Positions 26,901-40,396 of a DNA stretch of 64,000 nt are shown one piece after another (the stretch's first letter is position 1; the number at the start of each line of letters is the position of its first letter). The stretch comes from Corella eumyota (Eukaryota > Chordata > Ascidiacea > Phlebobranchia > Corellidae), in NCBI GenBank assembly GCA_963082875.1, contig OY720097.1:10176501-10240500 (forward strand). Direction: 5' to 3'. Under the pieces are notes generated by a model. The model did not search any database. It saw nothing but the letters and a program-made list of their open reading frames with translations, and had not been told where the DNA came from. The translations under genes and the position numbers were made by a program.

Positions 26901-29900
26901 CAATTCTTAAGGTCAATTTTTTTTGTTTTTTTAGTAATAAAAATGATAATATGAAAACCTTATAAAGTTATATTAAAAAAATAATTTTTTTATAGTTTAG
27001 TTTTTAATTTATGTGGTCACCAAACCTTACATGCATTTATTCCTTAATTAACAAACCTAAATTTTCTGTTCAACTTTTAAGATAATTTTGAATATTATCA
27101 TTGGACTTATTAACTTTTGTTAAATCGTGCCTTTGTTAAAATAATTTTGTTAATTAAATTTTTAACTAGTAAACAACATTAACATTTTATAAAAAAAGGT
27201 AAAAATGCTGGATTTGGGATCGCCAAAGGAAATTCTTTCACTTGCCTTTTCTCCTCCAGATGTGCACAACATTGAACGAACTATATTGCTTCTTAAGGAG
27301 GTTTTAATTATTTTATTTTTTTTAATTATTTTAAATTAACTTGTTAAGTTTATTTTGCATTTATTATGATTAATTTTAATCTGAAAAAACATAAGCTTGA
27401 AAAAACTTTGTTTTTGATTTGTTACTTTAAGTATCACATTACAAAATGTTAAACTTAAAAAAAAATAAAAAAGACAATGTGTTTTTTTCTTTATAATTTT
27501 TTATATTGCATGTGACCTTGCATAAATCTAACTAGATTGTTGTTCATAAAACATTTTAACTAATTTTTTAGTCTGGTTTATATCCACTTTGAAAAATGTT
27601 TTATAATTAAGTGCTTTATGGGGTCTTTTGTTAAAAATGATATATGAAAATTTGTTTTAAAACAACTTCCGTTTAACAGATTGGTGCATTGTCTACTATC
27701 ACAAGTCACAAAAGATTTGATGGAGATTTAACTTTTGTTGGAACAGTTTTAGCCTCGCTGCCTTTAGATATGAGATTGGGAAAATTGTTAATGATTGGAT
27801 TTGTTTTTGGTTGTCTCAATGATTGCCTAATAATAGGTAAGACTTCAAGGTGGAATCTTTATACCAATAAAAGTACCAATTTAATTAAATATCAATTCAA
27901 GGTAGATTAATTATATTAATAGGTTTGTAATTTTTAGCATTATTCCATAGCCTAATTAGGTATAGCTATATTAAATTGTTATATAATTTTTTATCTATAT
28001 TAAATTGTTATATAATTTTTTATTTGTTTTTAGCTGCTGCTCTTTCGAAGCCATGTTTTTTAGCTTGCCCCTATAACAAGTCATTGGAAGCATTTAAAAT
28101 GAGGTTTACATGGAGCAAGGGTTCTTTTAGTGACTGTATTGCAATGTTAAACGCATATACTCAGTGGAAAACCTTAAAAACTTCCCATTTTTTTCGAAGG
28201 GCCAGGGATGAGATAGATTGGGGAAAGTAATTTTTTTAAGTATTTTACCTTAATTGCCTGTCTAAAAACTATATTTGATTGATAAAGTCTTTATATTTTA
28301 AATTACTTAAAAGTGTAATTTTTACTTCTAGTTCAATGTTACCACTAAATTTTTATTTTAGAGAAAACTTTTTACAAATCAAGAGAGTTCATGAGGTTGA
28401 TTGTTTGGTTGAAGAATTAAAAGAAAGGCTTAGTCACTTCAACATTAAATCTCAAGATTCGTGGTATTGGCAAGACGAAGTAGATGAACAACAAAATCTT
28501 CTTATTTTAAAGGTAACTTTTTTTTTTAAATATCCTTTTTTAATAGCATTTAACAGGATTTTTACAATTTTTTTATGTTAATAGGGTATATCTAAGATAT
28601 TGTATGTTTTTTGTGTAAATTTACCCTTGAAAAGGTCAAATGGTAGAAGATTTAACATAGAATCTAAACATCATGACTTAAACATAGAATCCTATCAGAA
28701 CCTTGGCCCAGTCTCAAGTGGCTGTTGGCAGTTTGGAATAATAATGACTGATTACCTGATAATTAACTTGTTGGTTTTTAATTTGAGCTCATAGCATTTT
28801 TTTAATCAATAGTATTTTTTTAGATAGTAATGGCCGGTTCATTTTATCCAAACTATTTTGTGGAATGTGATGTGGATGAAAGTGCACGCGTGAAAGAAAT
28901 GTCGACTCTGAATCCAAAAACTACAGTAATGTTTACTGGTTTACCTGCGGGTATGTTTAGTTATATGTATTGGTTTAGTTGTGTTATTTAAATCTAATTC
29001 TTTTAAAGATTCTTATGCTTTTATTATCAGTCACAGTGTATTATCACAATTATCATATTATCACAAGTTATTATCAATTAAGTGTGGAAAGGCCCATAGT
29101 CTCAATATTTAGTTATCTCAGTACTCAGATTTATATACATATAAGACAATCTGTAAATTTATATGTTTTAAAAACTTTATTTAGTATATCATTTGCATTG
29201 ATTTTTTTTCAAAAATATTAAACCATATCCCTTTAATTTGCATTATTATTTTTTTGATTGGTAAGTATAGGTTGGATTTTTTTTTTAACAAAAAAACTAA
29301 AATCAGTTACTTTGACCCAGTCTCGAGTTGCCCTTAACAGTTTGGAATATTATATTATATAGATTATAATTGCTCAATAATTAAGCTGCTAATTAAGTGC
29401 CGGCTCAGGAGGAGTTTATATTGTTTATAGCGCCTTACTTAAAAAGCTACAGCATGAGAGTAGTTGGGATTAAACCCACGACTTCGTGGTGTAGCAAGTG
29501 TTCTTACTATTACACCATGTGCCGGTTTTTTCTCTTGCTTAAGGGTTGTATAGTAATAAATTAATGAGGATTAAACTAGTAAATCTAAGTGTTCTAACCT
29601 TAACCACTACACATAGTTTAATTTTTAAATTCTTCAGTGCTTGCAACAGCAATTATTTGTAACTCATTAAAAATCGTTTTTAGGAAAAGGCTTTTTGTAC
29701 AAGGACTCAATTATTCAACAAACAAAAAATTGTGGAATTCAAAAAGCTGTGTATTATGAAGGCTCCAAAGCTTTTATTGAATTTGAAAGGAGTAAAGAGA
29801 TTCCTGAAAGTGCTGTTCTTCCTGCTGTTTTTAACGCTTGTCGACTCCGGTAATTTTAGTATGAAGTCTTATCGATAAATTTATTAGTTTTTTTTTAGTG

Positions 29901-32900
29901 TTTTTCATATTAAAATTTATGTTTTTTTTTATTTAATTATGCTATTTTGTTTAAAAAGGTAAATTATTATCTTATTATAAAAATTAAAAAAAAATTATCT
30001 CAGCAACACAAATCGAAAATTAAGCATTTATCAATGTTACAAAGAAGTTGATAATAAACTTGCTAAATATCCAACTAATTTTCTTTTTGATACCTTGGAT
30101 AAGAAACATTTTAAATATGAGACTCCGACGCCTGGTGATCCAGTAAGTAATTTTGTAAATTTATTTGGTTTCATTAACTAATTATGTCTAATAACTTTTT
30201 TTATATTGTAGCAAAAATGCTATTTTTGCTATTAATATACATCTACATTTTTGCAGAATTTATAAAAAAAAACTTTTTAAGACGCAACTTTAAAAAAGAA
30301 TGAGGACAATACGAACTAGATTTTTTTTGACAAATAAATAATGGTTTGAAATATTCAAAAATAATTTAAATATTGACACTGTTAAAGCCATTCCTTAAAA
30401 AACTTTTACTGTTCAGAAAATTTGTTATCACCTTTACTTGTAAACACACCAACAATTTCTAGCAGTGATAATATTTTATGTGTCGTTTGCGATATATTCA
30501 ATAAATATTAATTTCCTATTAATGATTACATGATATTGATAATCAAATTAATTAGAATCATATTTAACTTTCTAGCGAACAAACATGCAAAAGCACACGA
30601 ATTTAAAACTATATTTTTCTCACCAAATGCGATAAATTTAAAATTAAAGTTATCATATCATGATTTACTATTTATTGATCATTTAACTTAATAATCAAAT
30701 TTAAGCCATGTTTTGCAACAACTATTTGAATTTCTGCCTTATAAGCTTTATTTTAATCCATTGCCGCAAAAGGGTCGCAAATCTTTTCCTATACACCTGA
30801 CTGTACATGCGCACAAAAACATTTTGAACCAATGTAAAAAGCGATTAATTCAATAAACAAGCGATTATATCGTAAATAACGATCACCAATGAACGGCCTT
30901 GAGCTGTATAACAATGTGTGACAATTTTAATTCTCTAGCACTTTTAAAAAAAGTTATTGTGCAAAAACTGAAAAAAAAATTGTAATAATAATACTGTTGA
31001 TAACAATATGTTTTAAAATCAAAGATTTCGATAATAAAGATTCTTGTTGATTTTATTTTTTTCTAAATTTATAGATTTGGAATCATATCAGAGTTACTTA
31101 CGTTGGTGCAAAATTATCGATTTGGGGTTATAAAATGTTGCCAAGAAATTTGGAGTTTATGCATCAAATTCAAACTGAAATTGCCAAAGCCATTTCTGAG
31201 AAGGTAAAACTTGAAATTTATAAAAAACTAAGTCCCCTTTCGTATTTCTACATTAATTTTTGGTAATGTATTTTTTAAATATTTTGACGAAGTGTTTATT
31301 ATACTTTATTTAATTGTTTTTATAAGTTTATTTGTAAATTTATTATTGTGACCTTGAAATTATTTACTGTGACCTTGAAATTCTTGAAATTTTTTTTTAG
31401 ATAAAATTACATTTAAATGATTATACTGATTATCATATTATATTATTTCATCGAAAAACTTAATTTATTATATACCCCACTTACATAAAGAAGGATTTTA
31501 AGTTACTGTGTTGTTGTAATTATGTTTTTTTAATTTTTTTATTAAAAAGTTACAAAACACGTTTCAGGTAATTATTTCTCATTATTTTTTCTCAATATAA
31601 TTTTAACCTTTTTCAAAACATTATAGCAACAATCTTTAAAAAATGTTCATGTCGGAATGCTCGTATTGGCTCCATCAAAGGACAAATGTGGAGATTCTCA
31701 GTATTACCGAGCTCTCATTATCAACATCTTTCCCCTTAAAATTTGGTTTGTCGATTATGGAAATAGTTTAAGCTGTTCAAGTTTAAATTTGTTGAAAACA
31801 ATTCCAGACTCTATTATGGGCATTCCCTTTCAGGTCAGCTAAAAAACTATAATTATTCTATTTTGTTTGTAACGTTTTTAGGGGAAGGTAATACTTAATT
31901 GTAGTTGTATGTTTTTTCATATCATCATATGGTGGTAGATTTTATATTTTTATTGAAATATGGTGTGCAGTTGTGACAAGTTTTTAAGCTGTTTGTTAAC
32001 GCTGGGCTTAAGGGTGAATAGTGTGACATTGGTGAGGCTAATAATCTATTGCCATGACTGCTATACCACACTACAACCTTATTTATATATATTATTGATG
32101 TTATATACATATTAACCATTTTACGATTGCCTATTGTAATTAGCTTATATTTACATTGTTTGTTATTACAACATTTTTAATTTAAAAGTATAAAAAAGGT
32201 TTTTTGTTTTTAAAGTCAAATATTTAAATTTATTTAACTTATTGTTAATGGAGTTTATATTAATAAAGGTAATTGAGTTTCGCCCAAGAGGAATTGAGGT
32301 GGCAAAAAACATTTTGGATAAAGAATGTTTAAACTTTATTTCAAAAATAATTCAGAAAAGCAACTTTGTGTTGAAATTGAAGGTATTTTATTATATTTTT
32401 AAAATTAAACCCATTTGAAATTTCAGTTTTATGCTTTTAATTAGTACCGAACTCCAAAACTCTTTTTACGCTGTTATAGGTTACTTAAATAGTAACAGAT
32501 TTGCTTAAACTTTTGTAATATGTTTTAAGATATATTCCGTTGTCGGAAATGTTGTAAATGCAGATATATTTACATCCAGTGATGAGTTTTTGAATGTGTT
32601 GTTGGTGGAAAAACAACTCTTTGTTAAAAGGCAAGAAGGGAAGTTATCTACTGTAAGTAATGTTGGCTTTTAATATTACATTATTTATTTTAATTTATTT
32701 CTTTATAAAATTCAAGTTTTAAGAAAAGTCACAAATCACTTATATGTTAAAATAATTTTAAGAATATGACTAATTGAGTTTATTTAAATTTTAAATTTTT
32801 ACTAAATAATTTTGGACTTCACAATTAATAAAACAAAAACTAAAATTTGTTTAAAAAAAAATATTTTATTATTTTCTATTTACCTAAATTTTTTACATAT

Positions 32901-35496
32901 TTATATTTTAATATAGCAATTTTCATCACATATTAGTTTGTGTAAAAAAACCTATTTAAATTTTATAAGTGTTTAATAGATACAAGTTGTATTACACAAC
33001 CCAGTAGTTGTAATTACTCACAGTTTAAACCATGGGTATTTTAATCAACTGCTTCAAATGTAAGTTAAAAACCTGTTGTGTGCCTTTTATACACATTAAC
33101 ATTTATTTAATATTAATAAAATTGTATTTTTAAATTTTTTATAGAATAATCATAAAAATTGGGAATTAGCGGAAGAAAAGAAAATTAAAAGCGGTAAAGA
33201 ATATTCTGACAAATATCGGGAAGATTGGACAGAAGTCAATGATGTGATAAGGGGAAGAAAAATTCCTATTTCTGATTTAAAAAAGGTAAAAAAATTTTTG
33301 CACAAAAACAATAAAAAAGTTATGAAACAAATTTTAAAATTGAAATTGATAAAAACGTTTTTTTTCTCTTATTATTTTTTATTTCAACAGTATGTAATTT
33401 GTAGTATTGAAACTGTAGATTAAATAGTGTATTAGATATTAAGCGATCAGTTAACTTTGTTTAAGTTACGAGATTGGTTTGTATTTGTAAATTTAATTAA
33501 AATATCAAGATTGATGTTTTTGGACCTCGGACATCTTTTGAAACAAGTTTTTCCTCCATTATAAACATCGGGGGCCGACGAAGAGTCAACATTGATCGAA
33601 GCGGAATAAACAATGTCACCATTAAATCAGAACCAAACAACACAAACAGGTTAGTGATTTTTGAGTTGTTTTGCATACCATACCTAAATACTAGTATATG
33701 TATATTTAGGAAACAAAAATGTTTTAAACTGCTAACGCAAATATATGTTATAGAAATATGTATCTAAATTAAAAATTGGCATTCAAACCCAAGACTGGAG
33801 GCAGTGTACTTTAATTATCCTGTAAGGACATTAGTATTTAAATAAATGGATCATATTGGTATAAAATAATTTACATCAAACTATGTAGTGTTTTGATGGT
33901 AGCCGCAGAAGTTGGAATTAATCAAACTGGAAGTACAATGTTGGCCAGGTCAGTTGAACAAATGTTTACAAGAAAATTTTATTTAAATTTAAAACTTTTC
34001 AGTATTTTAAAATTGATCAAAGTTTGACAGTTTTTACAAGCCAAATAAAAAATATAAATAATATTTGCTATAGAGTAGTAAAAAACTAAATAAAATGATT
34101 AAATAGTTTTACTTGTGCAGAAATACGACTTTGCTTCCAAATATACAGGGATTACAATCTCTTTTGTGTTTATTGTTTTCGCCTGTTATTGAATTACGAA
34201 CAAATTCAACTGAAACTCGATATACGGGAGCCATTTGTGGTCTGGGTTCAATGTTGACTAGGTAAATGTAAAGCATTACAACACGCTAAAACAATAACAA
34301 TATTTTTTTTTATTCTGTGGTTAACAAAGTAATAAATAGTTTTTGTGTTAAGATGTGGCTGGTGTTCACTGTTTTCAGATCATGATATTGAAGTTCAATT
34401 CGATGTTGACATTGGACCTAAAGATCTTATTGAAGTAAATATGAATTTTTAAATATGTTTTATGATATTTTCTTAAAATTGTCTCATTAAATTTTTTTAA
34501 CACCAATTTAGTTATCAAGTTTGTGAAAATAAAAGATATAAACCTTATGTTTTTTTTCTTATATCAAATATTATTTTTGGTATTACTTATTGTAAATGCC
34601 AAAATCCTTGGTCATTAACAAAACTAGTTGATAGCCCGCCATAGGCATGTGCATTATACATACATACACTAAGCTACATTTTATGTGTGTAGTTAAATTT
34701 TACACCATAAAACGAACATTATTTTTTAGGTAAATGGAATTAGAATGATGATCAATATTGCTGTCGGTGGTACCGATGAAATTGCTAGATGGAACCAAAA
34801 AACGATTCGCAATGTTCAAAGCAAGATTCGAGCCAAGCTTTTAAACATTCTACGTAAAACTCGCAACTCGATTGAACCAGAACCTCCTAGAATTTCGTTT
34901 AGGTATGCACTGTATTTAGCTAATCTTTAAACAAACTGAAAACCACTATCTTTTGCTCTTATTTAAATTAAAAATAATTTGCGGCGTAGTAGTAAACATC
35001 ACCACACAGGTTTTATGTTTGATTCCAGGTGCTGACTTGTCGTAACACACTATAAAATTAAAGGCTCTAAGATTACTCATTGTTCGCCGAAGAAAAATAT
35101 TTAGATATAATTATATATGACGTTTTTTAAACCTATTTATGTACAACAACGGTTAAGTTAATTTAAATAGTCAAAGATTTAGCATAATGGCACATATCAG
35201 TAAAAAAATAAGTATATTTTTGGATTAAACTGTTTACAACAAAGTAAAGTAGTTAAAAAGTCGTCCTACAAAAACAACAAATCCACCAATAGTTTTTACT
35301 TCGTTTGATATGCAAAAAGGCATGCTTAGTTTTATTTTTCCGTTTTAAATTAGACAAATGTTGATTTGTCAGGTGGAATTTGATAGATAACGATAGAGTG
35401 GCTAGTCATGCCGTCGACGATTTACGAGCAAACAGGAAAGATTTTTATCGTCTTCACAACGCTGTTACTCTGAACACAAATTTGAATGACAGTTAG
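20935..35496 (+). CDS. TDRD9: TDRD9, DEAH-box RNA helicase with Tudor domain
   Basis: Germline ATPase that works with PIWI proteins in piRNA-guided transposon silencing. Exons: 20935-21077, 21972-22024, 22539-22669, 23110-23190, 23323-23415, 23901-23993, 24425-24571, 24857-24937, 25135-25236, 25544-25696, 25862-26065, 26454-26567, 26735-26911, 27199-27300, 27680-27836, 28034-28226, 28362-28512, 28824-28950, 29684-29849, 30004-30142, 31075-31203, 31627-31833, 32269-32382, 32530-32652, 33145-33285, 33510-33649, 33889-33948, 34121-34261, 34353-34434, 34730-34902, 35373-35496. Phases close throughout: 1346 residues, near the human length. Visible: Walker A GSTGSGKTTQ, TQPRK, DEVHER across exons 7/8, MSAT, VFLPGL, LATNIAESSITV, QRAGRTGR, an HA2/OB region, Tudor core WFVDYGN, and the C-terminal LCLLFSPVIELR block. 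The start gives MAYYSLLRQDLNLDDINAWLS, like the family's short LTIEQINDWF opening. The last 93 bp fall inside the array that follows. No damage seen. Confidence 0.96.
28700..28765 (-). mobile_element. SINE 3' fragment in a TDRD9 intron
   Basis: The segment with ggcccagtctcaagtgg and ttggcagtttggaataat matches the 3' body of the tRNA-derived SINE at 29301-29525. The tRNA-like head is absent. It lies in intron 17 of TDRD9. Confidence 0.5.
29301..29525 (-). mobile_element. tRNA-derived SINE in a TDRD9 intron
   Basis: Same family and orientation as the copy at 4970-5195. Shared parts include atcagttact-tgacccagtctcgagtt, ggctcagGAGGAGTt-at and the promoter region (minus strand: gtaatagtaagaac and gggtttaatccc). 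It sits in the 733-bp intron 18 and accounts for part of its length. Confidence 0.7.
31925..32110 (-). mobile_element. Possible degenerate SINE in a TDRD9 intron
   Basis: On the minus strand a tRNA-head-like gtgtggtatagcagtcatggcaat is followed by cacccttaagcc and acttgtcacaactg. These resemble positions in the clearer SINE copies, but the B box is poor. Intron 22 of TDRD9. Confidence 0.3.
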
Positions 35497-35703
35497 AGCA
35501 AGTAGATATGTCCGACATACTCTAAAAACTAATCATGATTGCTCAAAACTGTTTTTTGGTTTATATTTTTACTTTTCACTTATTTTCATAAACACATTTT
35601 TGTATTTTTTATTTGGTTCCAGGTATTTTCTTTCTATTATGTACTTTGCTTTACTATTGTTATTTCACGTGGTGCATTAAAAGTTTTAATAAATGCTTTC
35701 AGC

Positions 35704-35709
35704 AATAAA
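35704..35709 (+). other. TDRD9: Candidate TDRD9 polyadenylation signal
   Basis: Canonical aataaa about 208 bp after the TDRD9 stop, followed by a T/G-rich stretch (tgcttgcgtttgttttaatt) as expected downstream of a cleavage site. Another aataaa lies about 20 bp upstream. Both recur in units 2 and 3 because this DNA is part of the duplication. Confidence 0.5.
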
Positions 35710-36484
35710 CTATGCTTGCGTTTGTTTTAATTATAAAATGTTATTTGCTGGTGTAAACTTAATAGTAGGGCGTCAGTTTCAAACTCGAGCTTAATCAAGT
35801 TGCTTTTTTTCCTGTTGACGGAGTTTATTAACTCTATTCTATATCTAATGATGACGGTCGGCTACATTTCTGCTCTTGTTTGAAACGTCATGAATTCGTT
35901 AGTGAATTTCATCCTTAAATGGAAGTAATTCTTAAAATATAGAGTCATGCTTTTTTATATTGACAAAAAAATATTTTAAAGGATTAAGGTCTTACTCCGT
36001 CGGTTGTTATCTTATTCTTGCGGTTGTGATCTTGTTCCGGCCGCTGGGATCTAATTCCGTTGGTTGTGATCTTATTGCGTCGGTGGTGATCTTCTTCTGT
36101 CGATTACAATCTTAATATTGAAAACCAAAATGTATTCTGATATATTTGCTATTTGTTCTTTATACATCTATTTATCAAACCGTCAAAATAGGTATATTCT
36201 ATAATTATCTGGCAGAGCATGTTAAGTAAAAAGTCACTTTACGTCATATGTAATATTCCAAAGAAAACCCTAATCTGGTAATTGGGCTTAGTCCTTTTGT
36301 GATCAAATACTTGCATGAGATTCCTAAGCGTCCCCGTAAATTATAGACCTTAAAAAACTATGGTTAAATAAAAAAATCTCTTAGTGTTTCCACTAAAAAT
36401 ATTTAAAAATAACTATTGTTTTTTATTAAATTTAATTTTAAATTGCAAAATCTAAACCATTAACAAAAATAACAAACAACCCAC

Positions 36485-38558
36485 CTTTTGATGTTTTTTT
36501 ACAAGTTGCTGAAGATTGAGACCATTCCTCACACTGAGTCCAAACACCACCTGCGGGTTCACTTGTGTTAGTTTTTGACACTACTGTGGCTGCTAATGTT
36601 GTGAAAATAGTTTTGAACAAAAAAAGACAACAAATCAATTAAAATAGTTTAGTTTTGTTAGTTTTTAATAAATATATTTTAATTCTTTTCAATGGAAATC
36701 AATGTTTACTGAGCCGTATAAGCTTTCTTTTATTCGGTTATCCTCGACATTACTTAAGCAATAAAAACATAAAATTAAAAGTTAAACTTGTGAAAAAGAC
36801 TAATTGTTATTAAATGATATATATTAAATAACAAACTACAATAAAATTGCGATACTAATGATTTTAAGGCATTCTACCTTACAAATTTTGCAACTTGCTT
36901 TCGAAATCGAACTAGCTAGGGTTTCAGCTCGATTAGGGTTAGAGCAAACCAGGGTTAGCGATTCCAACAAAAATTAAATCGAGTACGCAAAAATATTAAA
37001 ATAACAAAAAATAACTTTGTAAACACTAATTTAAAATTAATTTTTAACAACGTATATAAAAATACTACATTATAAAAAAAAAAATTTATTGTTTTGAATT
37101 TTATTATTTTTCTTCTTTAGTATTTAAAAATATAAAACTAACACTAAAATCAAAGTTTACACAAATATTATTAGCATACTATCTCTATATATCAAGTACA
37201 AGTGTAAAATCATCCTCTTTACAAAATTATCTTATTTTTAGCAATTATTAAATACTACAGTGCCTAATTTTTAAGAATGATAACTAATATTATAAAGTTC
37301 TTCTAATAATAACATTTTTTTTTTTTTTTTGTAAGGTATTGCCTCTCATATGCTAGGTTAGGTGATTTTTGCAGTATAACCAATATACAAGTATGGTAAA
37401 ATTGCAGTGGAAAAGTTAAACAAAATAAAAATGGATTTCGTTTGTTATTATCCTGATAGATGGATGTAAGTAAAACTCAGTATTTTTTATTTGATTTAAA
37501 TTTTTTTACAATTTTATTAGCTGGGAGCAAAAAATAAAGTAATTCATTTTTTTATTAAATTGGTCTTTTGTTTATTAGTAAAAATAATATTTATTTACTA
37601 TGGTGTGGAAAGGTTGGTGTTACAGCCCAAACATAGAAAAAATATTTTGCCTCAAAACCGAGTCTTAAGTTAACTGTGACAGTTTAATATTAAGGGCGAA
37701 ACAGCATAGAAGCAGAAAGGTCAGAAGCCAGGATTTTATGTAGTAAAGCCTAATGTTTTTTTACCATTACAACACACTGTCGGATTTATATGAATTCAAA
37801 TATTTTTACAGTGGGTTATGCTATGCTCTACCAAGTGGTGCAGTTAACTCAATTTCATGGGAAGAAGCCACCAAGTTTTGTAGATTTTTACAGAAGTTGC
37901 AAGTAATATTAATTAGACCGGCAGCGTGGTGTAGTCGTAAGAACACTTGCTACACCCAATGAGGCTGTGGGTTTAATTCCCACTGCTTTCATGGTAGCAC
38001 CCTTAAATAAGACATAAAAAAATTAAAAAAAAAAAAAAAAAAAATGGAAATTTTTTGCGTACTCGATTTAATTTTTGTTGGAATCGCTAACCCTGGTTTG
38101 CTCTAACCCTAATCGAGCTGAAACCCTAGCTAGTTCGATTTCGAGAGCAAGTTGCAAAATTTGTGATGTACAATGCCTTAAAATGAAAAGTAGTGCATTT
38201 TTAATGTAGTTTGTTATTTAATATATATTATTTAATAACAGTTAGTCTTTTTCACAAGTTTAACTTTTAATTTTATGCTTTTATTACTTAAGTAATATCG
38301 AGGATAACCAAAAAAAGCGTGTACGGCTCAGTAAACATTAATTTCCATTTAAAAGAATTAAAATATATTGATTAAAAACTAACAAAACTAAACTATTTTA
38401 ATTGATTTGTTGTCCTTTTCGTTCAATACTATTTTTACAACATTAGCAATTACATTAGTATTAAAAACTACTATAAGTAAACCTGCAGGTGGTGTTTGTA
38501 ATGAGTGTGAGGAATGGTCTCAATCTTCAGCAACTTGTAAAAAAAACATCAAAAGTTT
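36485..38558. pseudogene. C-type lectin/TSP1 gene fragments in unit 1
   Basis: Pieces of a gene unrelated to either neighbour. On + strand, 37431-37465 and 37812-37902 join in phase to CYYPDRW, then GLCYALPSG and ISWEEATKFCRFLQ, the N-terminal half of a C-type lectin fold. 38447-38558 (+) is a decayed thrombospondin type-1 exon (EEWSQSSATC). A better copy lies at 36592-36485 on the minus strand: 108 bp, phase 1 at both ends, canonical splice sites, AGGVWTQCEEWSQSSATC. The two TSP1 exons sit in opposite arms of the palindrome. The family's later Cys residues and the rest of the lectin domain are missing, so no whole protein can be made here. Confidence 0.6.
37640..38012. mobile_element. Two opposed SINE pieces around a lectin exon (unit 1)
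   Basis: 37640-37765 is a worn minus-strand SINE (ccgagtcttaagtt...caacacactgtcgg). 37915-38012 is a plus-strand tRNA-like head (gcgtggtgtagtcgtaagaac, B box gggtttaattccc) ending in an A run. They bracket the lectin exon at 37812-37902. Equivalent pairs lie at 44060-44430, 46535-46910 and 52870-53255. Confidence 0.6.
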
Positions 38559-39050
38559 GGTTATTTGTTATTGTTGTTAATGGTTTAAGTTTTGCAATTT
38601 GAAATTAAATTTAATAAAAAACAATAGGTATTTTTAAACATTTTTAGTGGAAACACTAAGAGATTTTTTTATTTAACCATAGTTTTTTAAGGTCTATAAT
38701 TTATGGGGACGCTTAGGAATCTTATGCAAGTATTTGATTACAAAAGGAGTAAGCTCAAATTACCAGATTAGGGTTTTCTTTGAAATATTACACATGAAAA
38801 GTGACTTTTTACTGAACATAACTTGCTAGATTTATATAATATATCGATTCTGGCGGTTTGACAAACAGATATATGAAAAACAAATACCATATCGGAATAC
38901 AATTTGGTTTTCAATATTAATTTTAAAAGATTAAGATTGTTATCGAAAATTTTTATTAACCCCATTACCCTAACCATCTTCTTGGAAACTCCCTTTAATT
39001 TCTAAAATCAATATAATATGACAAAAAAAACTTAACAAATTGTGTTTAAG

Positions 39051-39513
39051 GTATTTTGAACTGATCATAATAGAAGAGAGACTGCTGCGAAGAGAGACTG
39101 CTTCTATATAATTGAACATAGTTCAAAATCACATGCCGTACTTACTGTAACTGTGAATGAAAAAATAAAACAACTGGCTCCGAAACCCTAGGTGATTATT
39201 TAAAAGTTTAAAAACTTTAAATATTTCAGTTATTTTAAATTTTGTTATATATTTTGTTACTTTTGTATTGTTTATGTAATTTGCTCAATATATTTGTGTT
39301 TATTTTTTACAGGAAAGTTAAATTTAATTGATCTTGCTGGTTCAGATTGTGTTTTAAAAAGTGGTGCATCAGGAGATAGATTAAAGGAAGCACAAAATAT
39401 TTATCACAGTTTGTCAGCACTAGAAGATGTGATGATCCATTCTTTAAAAAAACAAAATTCTCATGTTCCTTTTAGAAATTACAAACTTACCGATTTGTTG
39501 CATGATTCTTTAA
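39051..39513 (+). pseudogene. Inverted kinesin exon 23-24 copy, unit 1
   Basis: A plus-strand copy of exons that normally lie on the minus strand. 39051-39190 retains HAVLTVTV of exon 23 but has a deletion, a damaged switch I and no usable end. 39312-39513 retains [24 protein letters not shown], where the working gene has LAGSERV. NRSLSAL has become YHSLSAL, SKLTY has become YKLTD, and there is an extra codon before HSLKK. No other motor exons are near in this orientation. The same changes recur in units 2 and 3, so the inversion came before the triplication. Confidence 0.85.
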
Positions 39514-40396
39514 GTGAGTTTCTTTTGTGTTTCTGTTTAAATTATTTAACAAACATCTTTATTTTTATGACATAAAAATTATTTTAATGGGTTTGTTTTA
39601 AAAGTTGTTAACTTTTTTTTGCGGTTGAAAATATTTAAACTTTAAATATTTGTAAAAGTGAAAAATAGCAAAATTGTCTGCCATATATGAATTTTAATAT
39701 AATTTAAACGGGGAAGAGAAGATTCGGACTGCAAAAACAGCTGGGAGTTGACAACAAAGTTTCCGTGTATAATGTCAGCATAAGTCCATATTTTACCGAT
39801 ATTAAAAAAAAATAAAACACATAAATGTTCTATACATGTTTATTTTAATTGCAGAGCGAACGTTGTGAATGTGCACAATTACTTTTACTGCAAATTTTAC
39901 AAAAACAAACCACTACAACATTTTTCATCCAAGAAGCAAGTTCAAAACCAACAATACTGCACTTCTAATAAATAGGCACACTCTATAATGGTAGCAACTA
40001 AAAACGTTGGAATTTTGTAAACAGTGCAAAATAAAATAATAAAGGATTTTACAAAAAAGGCAATGATTGCAAGTTAATAATATTTAAAATAAATTAAAAA
40101 AATATTAGAAGTCTAATATGTGAAATATCTATGTAATGAAATGTCAATCGTAGAAATAGACTTGCAAACAAACTATAAAAGGGGAAAAGTGCACTTTGAT
40201 CATATGAAAATTAAAAGATTTTTGATCACTAAAGAAACAACCATGCTATAAATATACAAAATGTAAAAAATGGTAGTATTTAAGTAAAAACATAATTAGC
40301 AAAAAATATGTGAATTACTAAGTATATAAAATATATATATAAAATAAGATTGTTCTGGTAATATTTGTATAGAAGTGCAAAATAAGAAAAAATTAG

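Noticed and set aside
32981-33060. Exon-like segment between TDRD9 exons 24 and 25 (acceptor and gtaagt donor present)
   Set aside because: Its length would break the frame into exon 25, while exons 24 and 25 join in phase without it.
37915-38012. Possible tRNA gene (A-box and B-box-like sequence), also at 44334, 46812, 53150 and 5195
   Set aside because: There is no proper cloverleaf or acceptor-stem pairing by eye, and the head is joined to a SINE body in the full copies. It is a SINE promoter, not a tRNA gene.
39312-39513. Separate plus-strand kinesin gene
   Set aside because: Only a decayed exon 23 and one motor exon with altered core residues exist in this orientation, with no P-loop exon or coiled coil.
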